From Lepas anatifera (Eukaryota > Arthropoda > Thecostraca > Lepadidae), in the NCBI GenBank assembly GCA_034440635.1, contig JAOTON010001079.1:372001-436000 (forward strand): a stretch of DNA of 64,000 nt, read 5' to 3'. The notes beneath the pieces are model-generated. The model was not told the origin of the DNA and searched no databases. It worked only from the letters and a program-made list of their open reading frames with translations. This document shows, piece after piece, positions 12,182 through 23,938 of this stretch (positions within the stretch are counted from its first letter, which is position 1; each line of letters begins with the position of its first letter). Both the position numbers and the translations under genes were made by a program.

Positions 12182-13070
12182 TGCCAAGTTTTTTTAGCCG
12201 CTACAGCCACCACCGCTACTTTAGCTGGCCGAAGCCGCTACCGTTACCACCGCTTATTTTCCAAAATCGCGAAACCGCTATCCACTGGCCCGCTATCCCT
12301 CCTTTTGTTATTATAGGTACAGTATTACTGAAGTGCTGACCAAGAATTAACTTTCATTGTTATTTTTAAAGAAGATTCAAGGAAAACTGCCGCTTATCTG
12401 TATAGGACATGAAAAGCAGTTTTATGGCAAGATAGGCAAACCAAATCAAACATCAAAGTTTTCATTACATTTCCTTTTGTTCGTCTGATGAAGGAAACCA
12501 TTTCTCCCACGTTGCATATAATAAATAATTTGGGTGGTGGTCCTCTGAGCAGGTTATCGGTATCGGTAGCAGTTTTGAACTATTTTGAGTCTGCTACCCG
12601 CTGCTTAACTACTTTTTGGTCATAGAAACCGCTCACACTATTCCGCCACTATTTGAAGAGGCCGCAAATACCAGAGAGCGGATTTAAGTAGCGGACCAAC
12701 TGACTCTAATTAATGTTCGTGCCCCACAACTAGGCACTGAAATTGGGCCATAACAGTGAAAATTTATGCACGGTTCGGCACCAGCAGTTCAGAGTATGTT
12801 TCAGCTGCTTGCAAAGATAGTTTCATTCCGTTAATGTTTGCAGGCCAGGCAGCCCGGTTGCTGGGGTCAAGGCGATTTGGATCAGCTGTACACCGTGACG
12901 GTCGCTAAGCCTTTGTAGAGCGTCAGCGGCACCACAGGCGTGAGGCAACAGGCTCAAACACTAGCCAAGCCAGTGATGGTTCCCCAGGCTTGACATTGTC
13001 AATTCAGTACCGCCGGTTCAACAGTGATATAGGAAAACAGAGTCGGGAATCAGGAGCATCCCGGGCCTAG
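12182..13070. other. Diverged AGCGG/CCGCT-rich repeat, no gene
   Basis: Segments at 12,190-12,300 and 12,531-12,700 are rich in CCGCTACC and AGCGGA. The second is clearly related to 14,733-14,900: both run from GGTGGTGGTCC through TTCGCTACCCG-like sequence to AAGTAGCGGA. This is an old repeat family whose ends I could not define. Confidence 0.45.
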
Positions 13071-13073
13071 TGC

Positions 13074-13230
13074 ATGGGCAGTAGGACTCGCTAAACCTCG
13101 GGGGGGGGCTTGGTCCTTGGGCCGGAGTGTAGTGAGTGGGCAGCAGCAGCATTCGCTAAACCTCGGCACACTCGGTCCTGGGGCCGGAGGGTATGGGCAG
13201 TAGGACTCGCTAAGTCTCGGCACGCTCCCC
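13074..13230. repeat. Short tandem repeat, three copies of about 60 bp
   Basis: Three diverged copies of a unit containing GGGCAG..ACTCGCTAAACCTCGG followed by GGTCCT.GGGCCGGAG. Poly-G/poly-C interruptions are present. Confidence 0.75.
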
Positions 13231-13494
13231 CCCCCCCATTCAGAGGGTGCGTGTGTTAGATTTCTGCACGGGACGCGACACAATGATGATTACGGAGCCG
13301 GATGCAGTGGGACATTGTCAGTGGACGAAATTGTCAGGGCTTCATGCGGAACGGGACTATTTTTTCTGTAAGTGTTGAAAAAATGGATGGAACGAACCAC
13401 TCATAAAACAATTTTCCGGACAACAGGGACGAAACAGACTTGATTGGAACGTAATAGAACAGGCACTATCATATTGTGTTGCCCTATACTAGTC

Positions 13495-13933
13495 TTAAAG
13501 GGAATGTGGCACCTTCATAACGCGATTTTAACTGAGATAGCCAAGTTGTAAAGCAGGTCGGAAAACCCGGTACTCCATATTTCATTTGTGTTGGAACTCG
13601 ATATTTCCGTAGAAAAAGCTAAAACCTACCTGACACCAGCCCCCTCAGCCCCATTGTTGTGAGCTACTGGTGTGACGACATATGCTGACGTCACGAAGAG
13701 CATCAGCCAATCGAAGCCCCTGAAGTGTTTCAGTATGGTAGTGGTAGCCAGATCGTGACATCATCCACAGGCTGATATTTATTTCTTTTTCTAGAGGAGT
13801 ATTTTTAAAAACCAAATATTGAGCTTATTGTACATTTTTCAGAAATCAGGAGTGGTTTCATTATTTTTGACTAAAAGTATGCCTAATTTCTCTAAATTCC
13901 ACGATTCGACCAAAGGTGCCACATTCCCTTTAA
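13495..13933 (-). mobile_element. TTAA-flanked MITE, copy 1 (inverted orientation)
   Basis: Bounded by TTAA at both ends (13,495-13,498 and 13,930-13,933), with inverted termini AGGGAATGTGGCACC and GGTGCCACATTCCCT. TTAA target duplication is characteristic of piggyBac-type transposition. The interior (about 430 bp, non-coding) carries a perfect CRE, TGACGTCA (13,686-13,693), and a CCAAT box (13,707-13,711). Other copies lie at 14,988, 22,991 and 23,939, with partial copies ending at 20,563 and 49,759. Confidence 0.9.
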
Positions 13934-14724
13934 CTTCACCTCAAGCAGCGTGTGTCAAGCCGTGCACACGCACTGTCGCTGTCGCCACTATTGAGGTCAC
14001 GTGCACTATATCGGGAGCAGGTAGCGACTGACTTAGCAGGGCGACCACGAGGTCCCCACCATGGGGTCGATGGTTCGGATCTTGCCCACCACGGTGTTTT
14101 TGTGAGTACCCCGGGTAGAAAGAAGAGGAATGCATGTGGTTTCGGGTTAGCAAACCACCGATTTCTGATGTCAAACCGTGCCGCTGGCTTTCGCCCCATT
14201 GACAAAAATTCGGTGACAGCCGGAGCGAGGATTTGAAATCACACCTTCGGCCTTTGCAAAGCCTGTGGGTTGCCCAGCCCACCTAGGAAAGATCTCTTGG
14301 AATCTGCAGATATATGATCCGCACTGAGGTGTAAATTTGCGACGTCAGCTTCCGCCAGAGGCGGGATTGGATGTGAATTCTCTTGGCCTTGAAGTACTCT
14401 ATACTGGATGTGAATTCTGTTAACCCTGAAGTACTCCCGTCTGCAGACTGGCAGCCCACCTCTCACCGACCCGCTCTGGCTGGGCAACCGAGAGAAACGG
14501 CACCGATTGGCGTGCGGCGTCGGAGGCGATTTCTCCCAAAGAGCGCGCACCGTCGCCACTCCCAGGTACCGATTAGGGTCGCGCCAGGTCACGCGCCGGG
14601 GTCAAAGGTCACCCAGCGACAGCAGACCGTGCGGCGTCTAGGCGAGAGTCGGTGTTTTCTGTGAGGGAATGAATGACTGTGTGGGAGACGGCGGTGGCGG
14701 CGGTGGGGTGAGAACACAGATAGG

Positions 14725-14900
14725 TTTTTTCGGTGGTGGTCCCCTTATAAAGCTGTCGGGAGTGGTGACGGTTTTTTATACTTCTAAGTTCGCTACCCGT
14801 TATTCTGCAATCTTTTTCGCAGTAGAAATCACTACAACTCTTCTGCTAACATTTGGAGTTGTGAAGTAGCGGAGCAGCGGACTTAAGAAGCGGATCACCC
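14725..14900. repeat. AGCGG-rich repeat fragment related to 12,531-12,700
   Basis: GGTGGTGGTCCCC, then TTCGCTACCCG and GTAGCGGAGCAGCGG, parallel the 12.5-kb segment in the same order. The copies are strongly diverged. The neighbouring stretch 13,940-14,720 shows no supported gene. Confidence 0.45.
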
Positions 14901-14987
14901 CGTTCAATTTACCTCTTTTTTATACCAGCAACGAAGACTTCAGAGAGGTGCCAAAAAAATACGTAGGTGTCACAGCACAGGACAGTC

Positions 14988-15843
14988 TTAAAGGGAATGT
15001 GGCACCTTGGTCGAATCCTGGAATTTAGTGTAATTAGGCGTACTTCAGTGGCGGATCCAGGGGGGGCAAAAAGGCATTTGCCCCCCAAAAGGAAAAGCTC
15101 GGGGCAAAACTATGTTTTTGCCCCCCCCGAAGCGATCGACCTCCTTTTTCCCCCGACTCCTTTTTAGCTTGTAAGCAAAATTTTGGTGCTTCAACTTTCA
15201 ACTTCAAACAGAATTAGAGAAGTTCAGTGTAAATATTGGGGCTTGGATAGGAAAAATGTATCTTGAACCCACATGTTTCACCCCGTGACGTTTTTTTTGC
15301 TTTTCGTCTCCAGTTCCCAAAATCCTACCGAAAAAGGCATATTGTAGCGCAATTTTTCACTGCGCGACGTTTTTTTCTTCTTTTCTTTTCGAGTCTGGTT
15401 TGCCCCTCCCAAACCAACCGGCTAGATCCGCCACTGCCGTACTTTTAATCAAAAATAATGAAACCACTCATGATTTCTCTGAAAAATGTACAATAATCTC
15501 AATATTTGGTTTTTAAAAATACTCCTCTAGAAAAAGAAATAAATATCAGACTGTAGATGATGTCACGATCTGGCAACCACTACCGCACTTGAAACGCTTC
15601 AAGGGCTTCGATTGGCTGATGCTCATCGTGACGTCAGCATATATCGTCACACCAGTAGCTCACAACAATAGCCGCCGGCGACGGGGGCTGAGGGGGGCTG
15701 GTGTCAGGTAGGTTTTAGCTTTTTTCTACGGAAATATCGAGTTCCAAGACAAATGAAACATGGAGTACCGGGTTTTCCGACCTGCTTTACAACTTGGCTA
15801 TCTCAGTTAAAATCACGTTGTGAAGGTGCCACATTCCCTTTAA
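14988..15843 (+). mobile_element. TTAA-flanked MITE, copy 2, interrupted by a hAT-like element
   Basis: TTAA at 14,988-14,991 and 15,840-15,843 with the same 15-bp inverted termini as copy 1. After 58 bp the MITE is broken by the element at 15,046-15,436 and resumes exactly at ACTTTTAATCAAAAATAATG. It contains CRE TGACGTCA (15,629-15,636) and an inverted CCAAT (ATTGG, 15,611-15,615). Without the insert it is about 458 bp. Copies 1 and 2 face each other about 1 kb apart and could pair as a large inverted repeat. Confidence 0.92.
15046..15436. mobile_element. hAT-like MITE nested in the TTAA MITE
   Basis: Termini CAGTGGCGGATCCAG and CTAGATCCGCCACTG. The flanking octamers GCGTACTT (15,038-15,045) and CCGTACTT (15,437-15,444) match at seven of eight positions and duplicate MITE sequence, so the nesting order is clear. 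The interior includes AAAGCTCGGGGCAAAAC and TTTGCCCCTCCCAAACC. Same family as 27,561 and 41,119. Confidence 0.9.
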
Positions 15844-15849
15844 TACATA

Positions 15850-16329
15850 AGAAACAGCACTTGTCTGTTTCGAATCTGGTATCTTTTTTGCTAAAACTAT
15901 TTCATTTATCCAGAAATTATCATCAGACGAAGATTTTGAAGGTCATTGACAAAGCTCAGACAGGATTTCCGGGCAGACCTTCAAAGCAATGCAAAGAATC
16001 AGAGTATTGTGTCATGGTGCTGAGTGCTGACCCAGCAGCAGAAACTGTCGGACTGTCAACTGAAACCGAAGCCTCGAGACGATCCAGAGCCATTTGCACT
16101 TCACTGGTGTATAACTACAATCGACTGCCAAACATTATTCATGCCAGCACAAACCGTAAACGAGGACTTGGGTAAGGGGTTTTCAACTTGATCGATTACT
16201 TTGGCAATACATACTCTGTTGAACTTCGAACCTGCTGTTTAAAATACACATCGCACCTACTAGTCCCGTTACTGCAGAGAAAATATTTTCAAGCAATCCA
16301 GTCGAAGACAAATTCATGCCAGCAACGGC
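15850..16329. other. No recognised gene
   Basis: A plus-strand frame through 15,753-16,175 starts inside MITE copy 2, and its remainder matches nothing I recognise. Confidence 0.4.
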
Positions 16330-16343
16330 TCGCGAGGTACAGC

Positions 16344-16529
16344 GGGGGCGCGGTAGTGGAGTGGTCAGCGTAGCTGTCTGCCACGCAGCCGACCCGGGTT
16401 CAAGGCCCGGCGGCTTCCCTGAACAAGGAGCAAGCTGGCTCCCGAGAAACCCTTCCAACAGGGAAAGAGTTGGCGACGCCATATGACCCTGGCAGTTGTG
16501 CGTCGATAAGCCCCAAAAAATTATTATTA
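16344..16529 (+). mobile_element. tRNA-derived SINE, full length
   Basis: The head has a pol III A box, TAGTGGAGTGG (16,354-16,364), and a near-consensus B box, GGTTCAAGGCC (16,397-16,407), spaced as in a tRNA. It is followed by an unrelated body and a tail ending in (ATT)n. It is flanked by perfect 14-bp direct repeats TCGCGAGGTACAGC (16,330-16,343 and 16,530-16,543), the type left by LINE-mediated target-primed insertion. A truncated copy lies at 1,653-1,780. It is not a functional tRNA gene: no cloverleaf with matching acceptor stem is visible. Confidence 0.92.
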
Positions 16530-16544
16530 TCGCGAGGTACAGCC

Positions 16545-17520
16545 GGTTCCACACTGATTGGTAGGTATAAGTTTAAGAAATATATTAAAAACCATTACAC
16601 TTCTGACGAAAGGTTGCGTCTCTAGTAATGTATTTTGGCGAGCTCTTTAAATGTGGACCCCTGCGAACTGAATGAGGCGTCAATTTCGAAAATTATGGAC
16701 AAAAAACTGTTTTTGCCAATGCCGATGACTTTTCATGTCTTTTCTCAATTACTTCCGACTTTTGGACCCAATGAAGTATCCTTTTACGTCAGTTCATGCA
16801 TCCAGTTAAAACGCAGCAGGTGAGGCAACAATGGTGTCGGCAGGAAACATCATTTGAGAGATATTTCGCAAAAACGACCGCGGCCTAATACCTACCAATC
16901 AGTATGGAACCGGCTGTACAATGGCACTACCTTCGCCGAAGACCCCTAACCACAGCACAACATCCAGGTAGTCCACCGGCCTGAACAGTCCCGCCGTTCC
17001 CCTCCCACTGTTCTGGTATGCCCCCTCTCTATGGCAGTAAACCTGTCCTAATGCGTTGCCTCCCCCGTTCTCCTGCCCTCCTCCCTCCCTCTCTCCCCTC
17101 CCCCATCAAACTCTCTCTAGACAGCCCTCACCCCAGCCCGCTCGCTGGGGGACAAACCAGCTCGTGGGCAGCTGACCGACCAAGTGGTGGGCTGCTGAAT
17201 CACCTACCCCTTCTTGGCTGGAATGGCCTATGGAACAGAACAGCTTTTAAACATTATTTCTAGGTACATTTTCATCGCCATCTTTTTCTGCCTTTTCAGA
17301 TATTTTTCTCCGAGGATTGTAGCAGGAAACCAGCATGCATACATACAGAATAGATAGCCACAAGACATGAGCAATATTTGGGCATGAAAACTGTGTGTTA
17401 AAGACTTACGGAAGAAACCATCACATATGTTCACAAAACGCTTAGCAATTATTGATAGAAAACATGTTTAAGTGCCGGTTTTCACTTGTGTCTGCTACCT
17501 TCTGGGAGTCTAGAGCCAAA
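16545..17520. other. No recognised gene
   Basis: Unique-looking sequence. Pyrimidine-rich CCTCCCTCTCTCCCC runs occur at 17,080-17,110. No coding region is supported. Confidence 0.45.
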
Positions 17521-17525
17521 GGGTC

Positions 17526-18397
17526 GGCACACTGGTGACACAACCGGAGACAAACCGGTACACTGGTGACACAACCGGAGACAAACCGACACACTGGTGA
17601 CACAACCGGAGACAAACCGACACACTGGTGACACACCCGGAGACAAACCGGTACACTGGTGACACACCCGGAGACAAACCGGTACACTGGTGACACACCC
17701 GGAGACAAACCGGTACACTGGTGACACAACCGGAGACAAACCGGTACACTGGTGACACATCCGGAGACAAACCGACACACTGGTGACACACCCGGAGACA
17801 AACCGACACACTGGTGACACAACCGGAGACAAACCGGTACACTGGTGACACAACCGGATACAAACCGGTACACTGGTGACACAACCGGATACAAACCGGT
17901 ACACTGGTGACACAACCGGAGACAAACCGGTACACTGGTGACACAACCGAAGGCAAACCGGTACACTGGTGACACAACCGGAGACAAACCGGCACACTGG
18001 TGACACAACCGGAGACAAACCGACACACTGGTGACACACCCGGAGACAAACCGGTTCACTGGTGACACAACCGGAGACAAACCGGCACACTGGTGACACA
18101 ATCGGAGACAAACCGACACACTGGTGACACAACCGGAGACAAACCGGTTCACTGGTGACACACCCGGAGACAAACCGACACACTGGTGACACAACCGGAG
18201 ACAAACCGGTTCACTGGTGACACAACCGGAGACAAACCGACACACTGGTGACACAACCGGAGACAAACCGACACACTGGTGACACAACCGGAGACAAACC
18301 GACACACTGGTGACACACCCGGAGACAAACCGGTTCACTGGTGACACAATCGGATACATACCGGTACATTGGTGACCCAGCCGGGGACAAGCCGGTA
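17526..18397. repeat. 30-bp minisatellite, about 29 copies
   Basis: Tandem 30-bp unit with core CACTGGTGACACAACCGGAG followed by ACAAACCG(G/A). Variants fall at fixed positions (AACCGG/ACCCGG, GGTACA/GACACA/GGTTCA). Because the period is divisible by three, three minus-strand frames stay open for up to 323 codons (VSPVCRFVSGC-type peptides). This is a compositional artefact. Copies are contiguous, with no spacer variation, so it is not a CRISPR. Confidence 0.97.
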
Positions 18398-18409
18398 TTC
18401 TACTCTGCG

Positions 18410-20200
18410 TCATTTTAAATGCCCAAGCACACCAATCTCTCCCGATGCCATTTTCAATGTGCTTAATTGAGGCTGGGGTTGATAAAACATATTCGTTGGT
18501 TCACAATGACGCAAAAAACAACACATATCAATACATTCATCCACCCAAAATCTCCAAGTTTGCATCCCCACGACGGATTCCAAAGTTTGCATCTCTACGA
18601 TCTGAGAGACGTGCGGGCGGTCGTCAAGGTAACGGTACATAGCCGGTTATCCCGACACCGTCAGCTGACCCTGAGGGTCGCCAAATGACTGCCGCTCCTG
18701 CGCCCAGACACCCGCCTCTGACTATGACGGGCTCATGTAAATTGAGACCTCTCCATACCGGCGCAAATCCGCTTCACGAGAATCAATCCCCTCACAAGAC
18801 GCGAGTGTAGGTATGCGCTGAGGAATTGTGGGCGGAGGAAGCAGTTCCCGAGTGTGTGGAGCGAGGCTTTGCATAGGCAAATGTCAATTTGTAACCCAGT
18901 GTTATGGATCGTGTCTTTGCATGGACATCGAAGACGGGTGAAGTTCTGATCAGACGCATCTCTCATAATAAATCGGGAAGAGGACTCTCCAAAATGTTCC
19001 AGTTTGCCTGAGGTTGTAACCATTTTCCTCTTAGATCAACGCAGATTTCAGCACGCCCTATTTCGGTATATTGCTTCAGGCTCCACTTCCTACTCCCCTC
19101 CTAGTTCCTCATGGGTCCGATTTCACTCCGCCCCCCTCAGTTAAAGCCACCGCCTCCTCCTGCTCACTCACGGTTGGCCGGTTCAGTAGCTGGGGAACTG
19201 GGTCGGAGATTACCCGTTATTTCACGCTGTAAGCTGGCCCGGACCTAAAACTGGCGGCCGTGTGCCGTGAGCTCTCAATTACCAAAGCCTGCCTGCATCC
19301 CCGCAGCGGAGGTGCCTCGGAGAGGTTGGCACGGACTCGCTCCGGCGCAATTTTTTCGTCGTTCCGGTTTCCGGGTTCAAGACGGAAGTTTCGAAACCAA
19401 AGCGAGATGGCGCAAATAATTATAAATAAATACTTAAAATAAATACCTATAACAGCAGTCAGCGGTAGATTTTTCAAAGCAGGGGCGAATATTTTCGAAA
19501 GCATTGGTCTTACCCGAACTTGAAACGAAGCCAATAAAATGATATACAAAGGGATATAAACATAATACATTTACTTTAGCTCTGTCACAGATATCTTGAA
19601 ATAGATAAAACTAGTTCGAAGTCTTTAAAAATTTTCAGTAATAACATTTACCAAAATAGTATTTTAATACTACTTCCGCCTTTCATTGGAAGTGCCCGGG
19701 CACCCTCAAAGATGTATAAAATCCCATCCGCGGCTTAAGATATAAATCTAAAGCACTTGGTCATTACGACTTCCAAATCAATCACCACCTGGGGGCAAGC
19801 ATGTAGAATTTTATTGGTACATTTAGTGGGTGAGCTATTTTTATTGATATAATTTTTACTAGTAGTAACATAATCACACATATCAATGGACAGTACCCAT
19901 AGGTCGCAGAAAAGGGGCAACTTCAACCTGATGCTGACAAAAACTTTAACATCACCAAAACTGCAATTTCTCCTCGCTTCCCGCTTATAAATGTGTTTTC
20001 TCATTTTGACTAGACAAATTTAATCCCTTTTGTATGGCAGTACCCATTAAGCTTTTTACCTTTTAAAAGAACTCACATTTGAAACTAGACATTGAAGTAA
20101 GTTAAACGCATGTACAACCGTCAGTACCAAAAGTCATGCCTGTAGCACGAAGGTTCTGCGGAGGTCAAGGCAAGAAAGATTTGTCCACACAGCGGGGCGT
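18410..20200. other. No recognised gene
   Basis: Short frames on both strands without recognisable domains; no transposon ends or RNA genes seen. Confidence 0.45.
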
Positions 20201-20212
20201 AGGTATTACATC

Positions 20213-20347
20213 CACTGGCGGACCCAGAAGGGGGCAAGACGTCATACCTCCCCAAATGCTGAAATTTTGGCTGATTTTCTTAAAATATATTTCTACGATT
20301 TCTCCCGGGTTGCCCCTCCTCCCATGGCGTTCCTGCGTCCGCCCTTG
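20213..20347. mobile_element. Short hAT-like MITE, CACTGGCGGAC family
   Basis: Begins CACTGGCGGACCCAG and ends CTGCGTCCGCCCTTG. The flanking octamers ATTACATC (20,205-20,212) and ATTACGTC (20,348-20,355) match at seven of eight positions. The interior has GCTGATTTTCTTAAAATAT and ACGATTTCTCCCGGGTTGC, shared with 55,879-56,016. Confidence 0.82.
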
Positions 20348-20491
20348 ATTACGTCACGTTGCAATGGTTGGGTACTAATGGTCAACTCATGCCGCACGAG
20401 CAACCACGGCAGACAGGGCCGGCAGAGGGCGAAATTTGGAATTTTTTATCTGCGGACGATGAATTCTAGGACAAATCCGATAAAAATCACG

Positions 20492-20563
20492 AGGTTTTTC
20501 GGCACACTCTTATATCGCTATCTCAGTTCAAATCACATTATAAGAGTGCCACATTCCCTTTAA
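20492..20563 (+). repeat. Truncated TTAA MITE, right end only
   Basis: Contains GCTATCTCAGTTCAAATCAC and the terminal GTGCCACATTCCCT followed by TTAA (20,560-20,563), matching the right end of the 13.5-24-kb MITE family. The left end is missing. Confidence 0.8.
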
Positions 20564-20625
20564 GTAGGATACGGACCGCTGACATCGTATGACGCTAGTG
20601 CAGACTCATGTTAAAGCATCACAAG

Positions 20626-20754
20626 CCAGTGTCGGATCCAGGCCGATAGTTTGGGGGTCCAAAATCCTGAAAAACATACGTTTCTTTCAGAAAATCGGCG
20701 AAAATCAGCGGTTTTGGGTACAGACGCCTTTCTCCTCCTCCTGGATTCACCAGT
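20626..20754. mobile_element. Short hAT-like MITE
   Basis: Termini CAGTGTCGGATCCAGG and CCTGGATTCACCAGT. The flanking octamers ATCACAAG (20,618-20,625) and ATCACAAA (20,755-20,762) match at seven of eight. The interior has AAAATCGGCGAAAATCAGCG. Confidence 0.78.
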
Positions 20755-20769
20755 ATCACAAACACGCCC

Positions 20770-22270
20770 GCGTTAACATTAACACGGGATACAGGAGCAG
20801 CTTTAGCATGTACTATGCGGGTGTCGATGGGCACCCATTTCTAACAGCCCAACTATTTCCTTAGACGTGTTTTTGTCCATAAATCCGTGGAAAAAATAAC
20901 GTTAACGAATTCCCATCACATTTCAGTGCGGTAAAACCCATAAAAGAAGAAATGTCTACACACCCATACATAAAGTCGAATAACGTACGACATGATATGT
21001 ATAATACATACGTTATAACGTACATAACGATCAGCAACATGAAAATATAGGCCTTTATCACTACGCCCCTCCCCCATCCCCAATAAACCGTAGTGATATC
21101 CTTGGCTGTGCGTACAAAGCCTAGGTTCCAAGCCGTATATCCTTGTTTCTGCGGTCACTTAGGCGCCCGCGCTTAGCTGGCCGCTCTAAAAATGGGGCAA
21201 TCTGGTATCAGAAGATACTGGAGGCCAATGATGAGACCGAGCAGGCATTTGGAGTATTTATGGGCGGGTGACAGCTGAGGAAGTCTGACACCTTGATGTG
21301 AACTCAGAAATATCGACATCACCAAAATAAAGTTTGACCCTGGGAATGGGAATGTACTGTTCTTTGTTAGAATTCAAATAAGGACTGCAAATGGACAACG
21401 CAAGCCTCAAAACCCGGACACCATGTTTTGTTTTCACGTTCAATCGCTCAGAACAAAAACGCGAAATTTTTCTTACAATTTAAAGTGTTTCCAAAACATC
21501 ATATTGCGAAAACTATGCACTTGTTAAATTTGTCACGTGACATGCGTGGCATTCACGTAATAAGGATTTATAGCTATCATATTTTTGCATCAAGGTGGGG
21601 AAGGATTCCTTTATGTTTTGAATTAGGGCCTTTGGGCCCTTTGTGAAATTAGTGTGCGGATATTTTTTACACAAGGCTTTGAGTGAAATAAAATATGCCA
21701 ATAGTAGCCCACTGACACGCTACAAAACTCCCACCTCAATTCAAAACCGATTACGAAAGTGGACACTTCCTTTAAAATATGGGCAAGACTAAGGTGCGTT
21801 TAACGCTGTTTTTAATCTACTGTGGCTGCGGTCTTTCAGCGCTGGAGTTTGAAGTCTGTTCGAACGTCCCTCAGTATTTCCATTAATATTGTTGTGATAA
21901 AACCGACCATCTGAGATACCGGAACTAATTTACATAAAAGGAAATCTTGGCCTGTCAATCATTTACCACACGTCACTTTTACAGGGAATACAAGTTCGAA
22001 ACAAATGCCAGGAGTCCAGAGAAACTTCTAAACCGGACGGCAGTTTTAGGAATCCACCTCTGCCGCCCAACTAACGTCCTCTAACATACCAGTTTGTCAG
22101 CACCCATAAGATCCGTACAGCCTCTGTTCCAATCTCCCTCCTCAGCCGCACTCTGGGTCAAATGCAGATTAGTGCTCTGAGTTCGGTGACCGCGGCGGCG
22201 GCCCCTCCCCACCCCCAGCCGCGGCCAGCCGTGCTGAGGTCATTGACCCTGACCGGGCCAGCGCAGACGC
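20770..22270. other. No recognised gene
   Basis: No supported coding sequence. 22,160-22,330 is GC-rich with open frames on both strands. Confidence 0.45.
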
Positions 22271-22272
22271 TG

Positions 22273-22313
22273 GTCCGTGTGACCGGGCACTCATCAACGC
22301 CGGTCACACGGAC
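22273..22313. other. Perfect 14-bp stem-loop
   Basis: GTCCGTGTGACCGG (22,273-22,286) and its exact complement CCGGTCACACGGAC (22,300-22,313) enclose a 13-nt loop. It lies in a CpG-rich patch. Function unknown; it could be a folded RNA, a palindromic binding site or a transposon remnant. Confidence 0.6.
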
Positions 22314-22319
22314 AACGGG

Positions 22320-22985
22320 CCCGCAGATGAGGTTTCTCCTGGAGGGCGGACCAGGCTGGTGCTTTGGCACGCGGTGTTTAAGTAGTTGGTGACTGTTCAG
22401 CTGTAGGTTTCTAGAACGGGCCGAGTGAGTTTATCCCGCCCAACCGGTGCGGTGATTAAGTTTGCACGCGCAGACCCACTGTGCTATTTCTTGCACAAAG
22501 GATTTGGGCATAAAAACATCCATAAATTACGTAACGGGTGTTTTTTGGTTTTGACACCTCTTCCGCATATAATGCAATGTGTAATTTGACAGCAACGAAT
22601 AACATTTGAAAACTCTGAACACAGGGGCGTATTTTTTCTAATGATTGGCAGTGCTCAGATTTAAAACAACACCATTAACTAACATTTTATTACAGATAGT
22701 AAAACATATGCAGTGCTTTAGCCCCTTCCCCAGCCTTTTCAACTAAATAAAACCATTTGAAAATCCTTAAAATGGAAAGTCGAAAGTTGGAACAAAGTTT
22801 TAAAACTACTTCGACGTTTCACTCGGTGTGCCTGGCATCTCCTAAGATATAAAGGCACGCCCGTTTGCATTACGTAGTTTATGGATGGCCTCTGACTGGT
22901 CATCAGTGACAAGCATCCGCTGCGAAATTGTGGCCACGTCACCGCCACGGCGCAAATATGATGACACCTGCAGGAATTCGATTTA
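22320..22985. other. No recognised gene
   Basis: Nothing beyond short frames. 22,690-22,860 shows weak similarity in word order to 19,600-19,720 (TTAAAA..ACTACTTC...GCCTTTCA / CGACGTTTCA), possibly an old repeat. Confidence 0.35.
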
Positions 22986-22990
22986 ACATC

Positions 22991-23448
22991 TTAAAGGGAA
23001 TGTGGCACCTTGGTCGAATCCTGGATTTATGTGTAACTAGGGGTATTTTTTAGCCTAAAATTATGAAAATGTCTAAGATTTCTCTGAAAAATGTACAATG
23101 AGCTCAATATTTTTATTTTTAAAATGCTCCTCTAGGATGAAAAATAAACCTCTGCGTGTGGATGACGTCATGATCCGGCAACTACTACCATATTCGATGA
23201 GGTTTAAGGGCTTCAATTGGTTGATTACTCGCTGTGGCGTCAGCGCTGTCGTCACACCAACAGCTGAGAACTGTGGTTGCCTGGCTGGGGTACATTTGGG
23301 GTACATTTCAGCTAGGTTTTTAGCTTTTATCCACGGAAATTATGAGTTTCAAGACAAATGATATATTGAGTACCCGGTTTTCCGGCATGCTTTACAACTT
23401 GGCCATTTCACTTAAAATCACCTTATAAAAGTGCCACATTCCCTTTAA
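22991..23448 (+). mobile_element. TTAA-flanked MITE, copy 3
   Basis: TTAA at both ends (22,991-22,994 and 23,445-23,448) with the AGGGAATGTGGCACC inverted terminus. More diverged than copies 2 and 4: the CRE position reads TGGCGTCA, and the CCAAT position is ATTGGTTGA. Confidence 0.9.
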
Positions 23449-23938
23449 TGAACAGAATCCGATATGTTGGTTGACCTTTAGTGCGCTGACGACTGAACTA
23501 TACAGCAATAACATATGTCAAATTAGCATTATTTGATGTTTGGGGTGCACCCCCGGAAAAAAATGTTCTGGGCTGTGTCCCAGCAATGACTCAAAGATGT
23601 CATGGTACCTTGAAAGAGGCATTCTACAAGGTCATGCCAGAGTAACGCAGAAAGAGTATAAAAGAGAGCAAATAACCCAAACCCTTTTATGACAGGTAGG
23701 TATAATTCGAGTGGCATTGTTCTGCTCAACTCCAGAGAAGGATCCCGAAGAAAAATAAGTAGCATTATTTTGATAGGTGTACACATACACGTCCGTAAGA
23801 GGCAAATAAACATCAAGGGGAAAAACATTCACCGACCTCGACATTCTTCACAACAGACAACTTCATCGACCAAATTGCGAGTGTGAGCGCCACATGAATG
23901 CAGGAGCCTTGTTCAATGGCGGTTACAGCGAGAGACGG

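Noticed and set aside
15753..16175. 140-codon plus-strand frame; similar start (VPGFPTCFTTWLSQLKSR) at 24,146-24,505
   Set aside because: The shared peptide is the translated right end of the TTAA MITE, not a protein domain.
16344..16420. Functional tRNA gene
   Set aside because: A and B boxes are present but there is no acceptor-stem pairing, and the unit continues into a SINE body and ATT tail with target duplication.
17526..18397. CRISPR array
   Set aside because: No unique spacers: the repeat is contiguous with a 30-bp period, and the genome is eukaryotic.
17442..18413. Minus-strand frame of 323 codons and two overlapping frames of 240 and 179 codons with VSPVCRFVSGC repeats
   Set aside because: All three frames are open only because the minisatellite period (30 bp) is divisible by three. 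Peptide content changes with frame and no non-repeat domain is attached.
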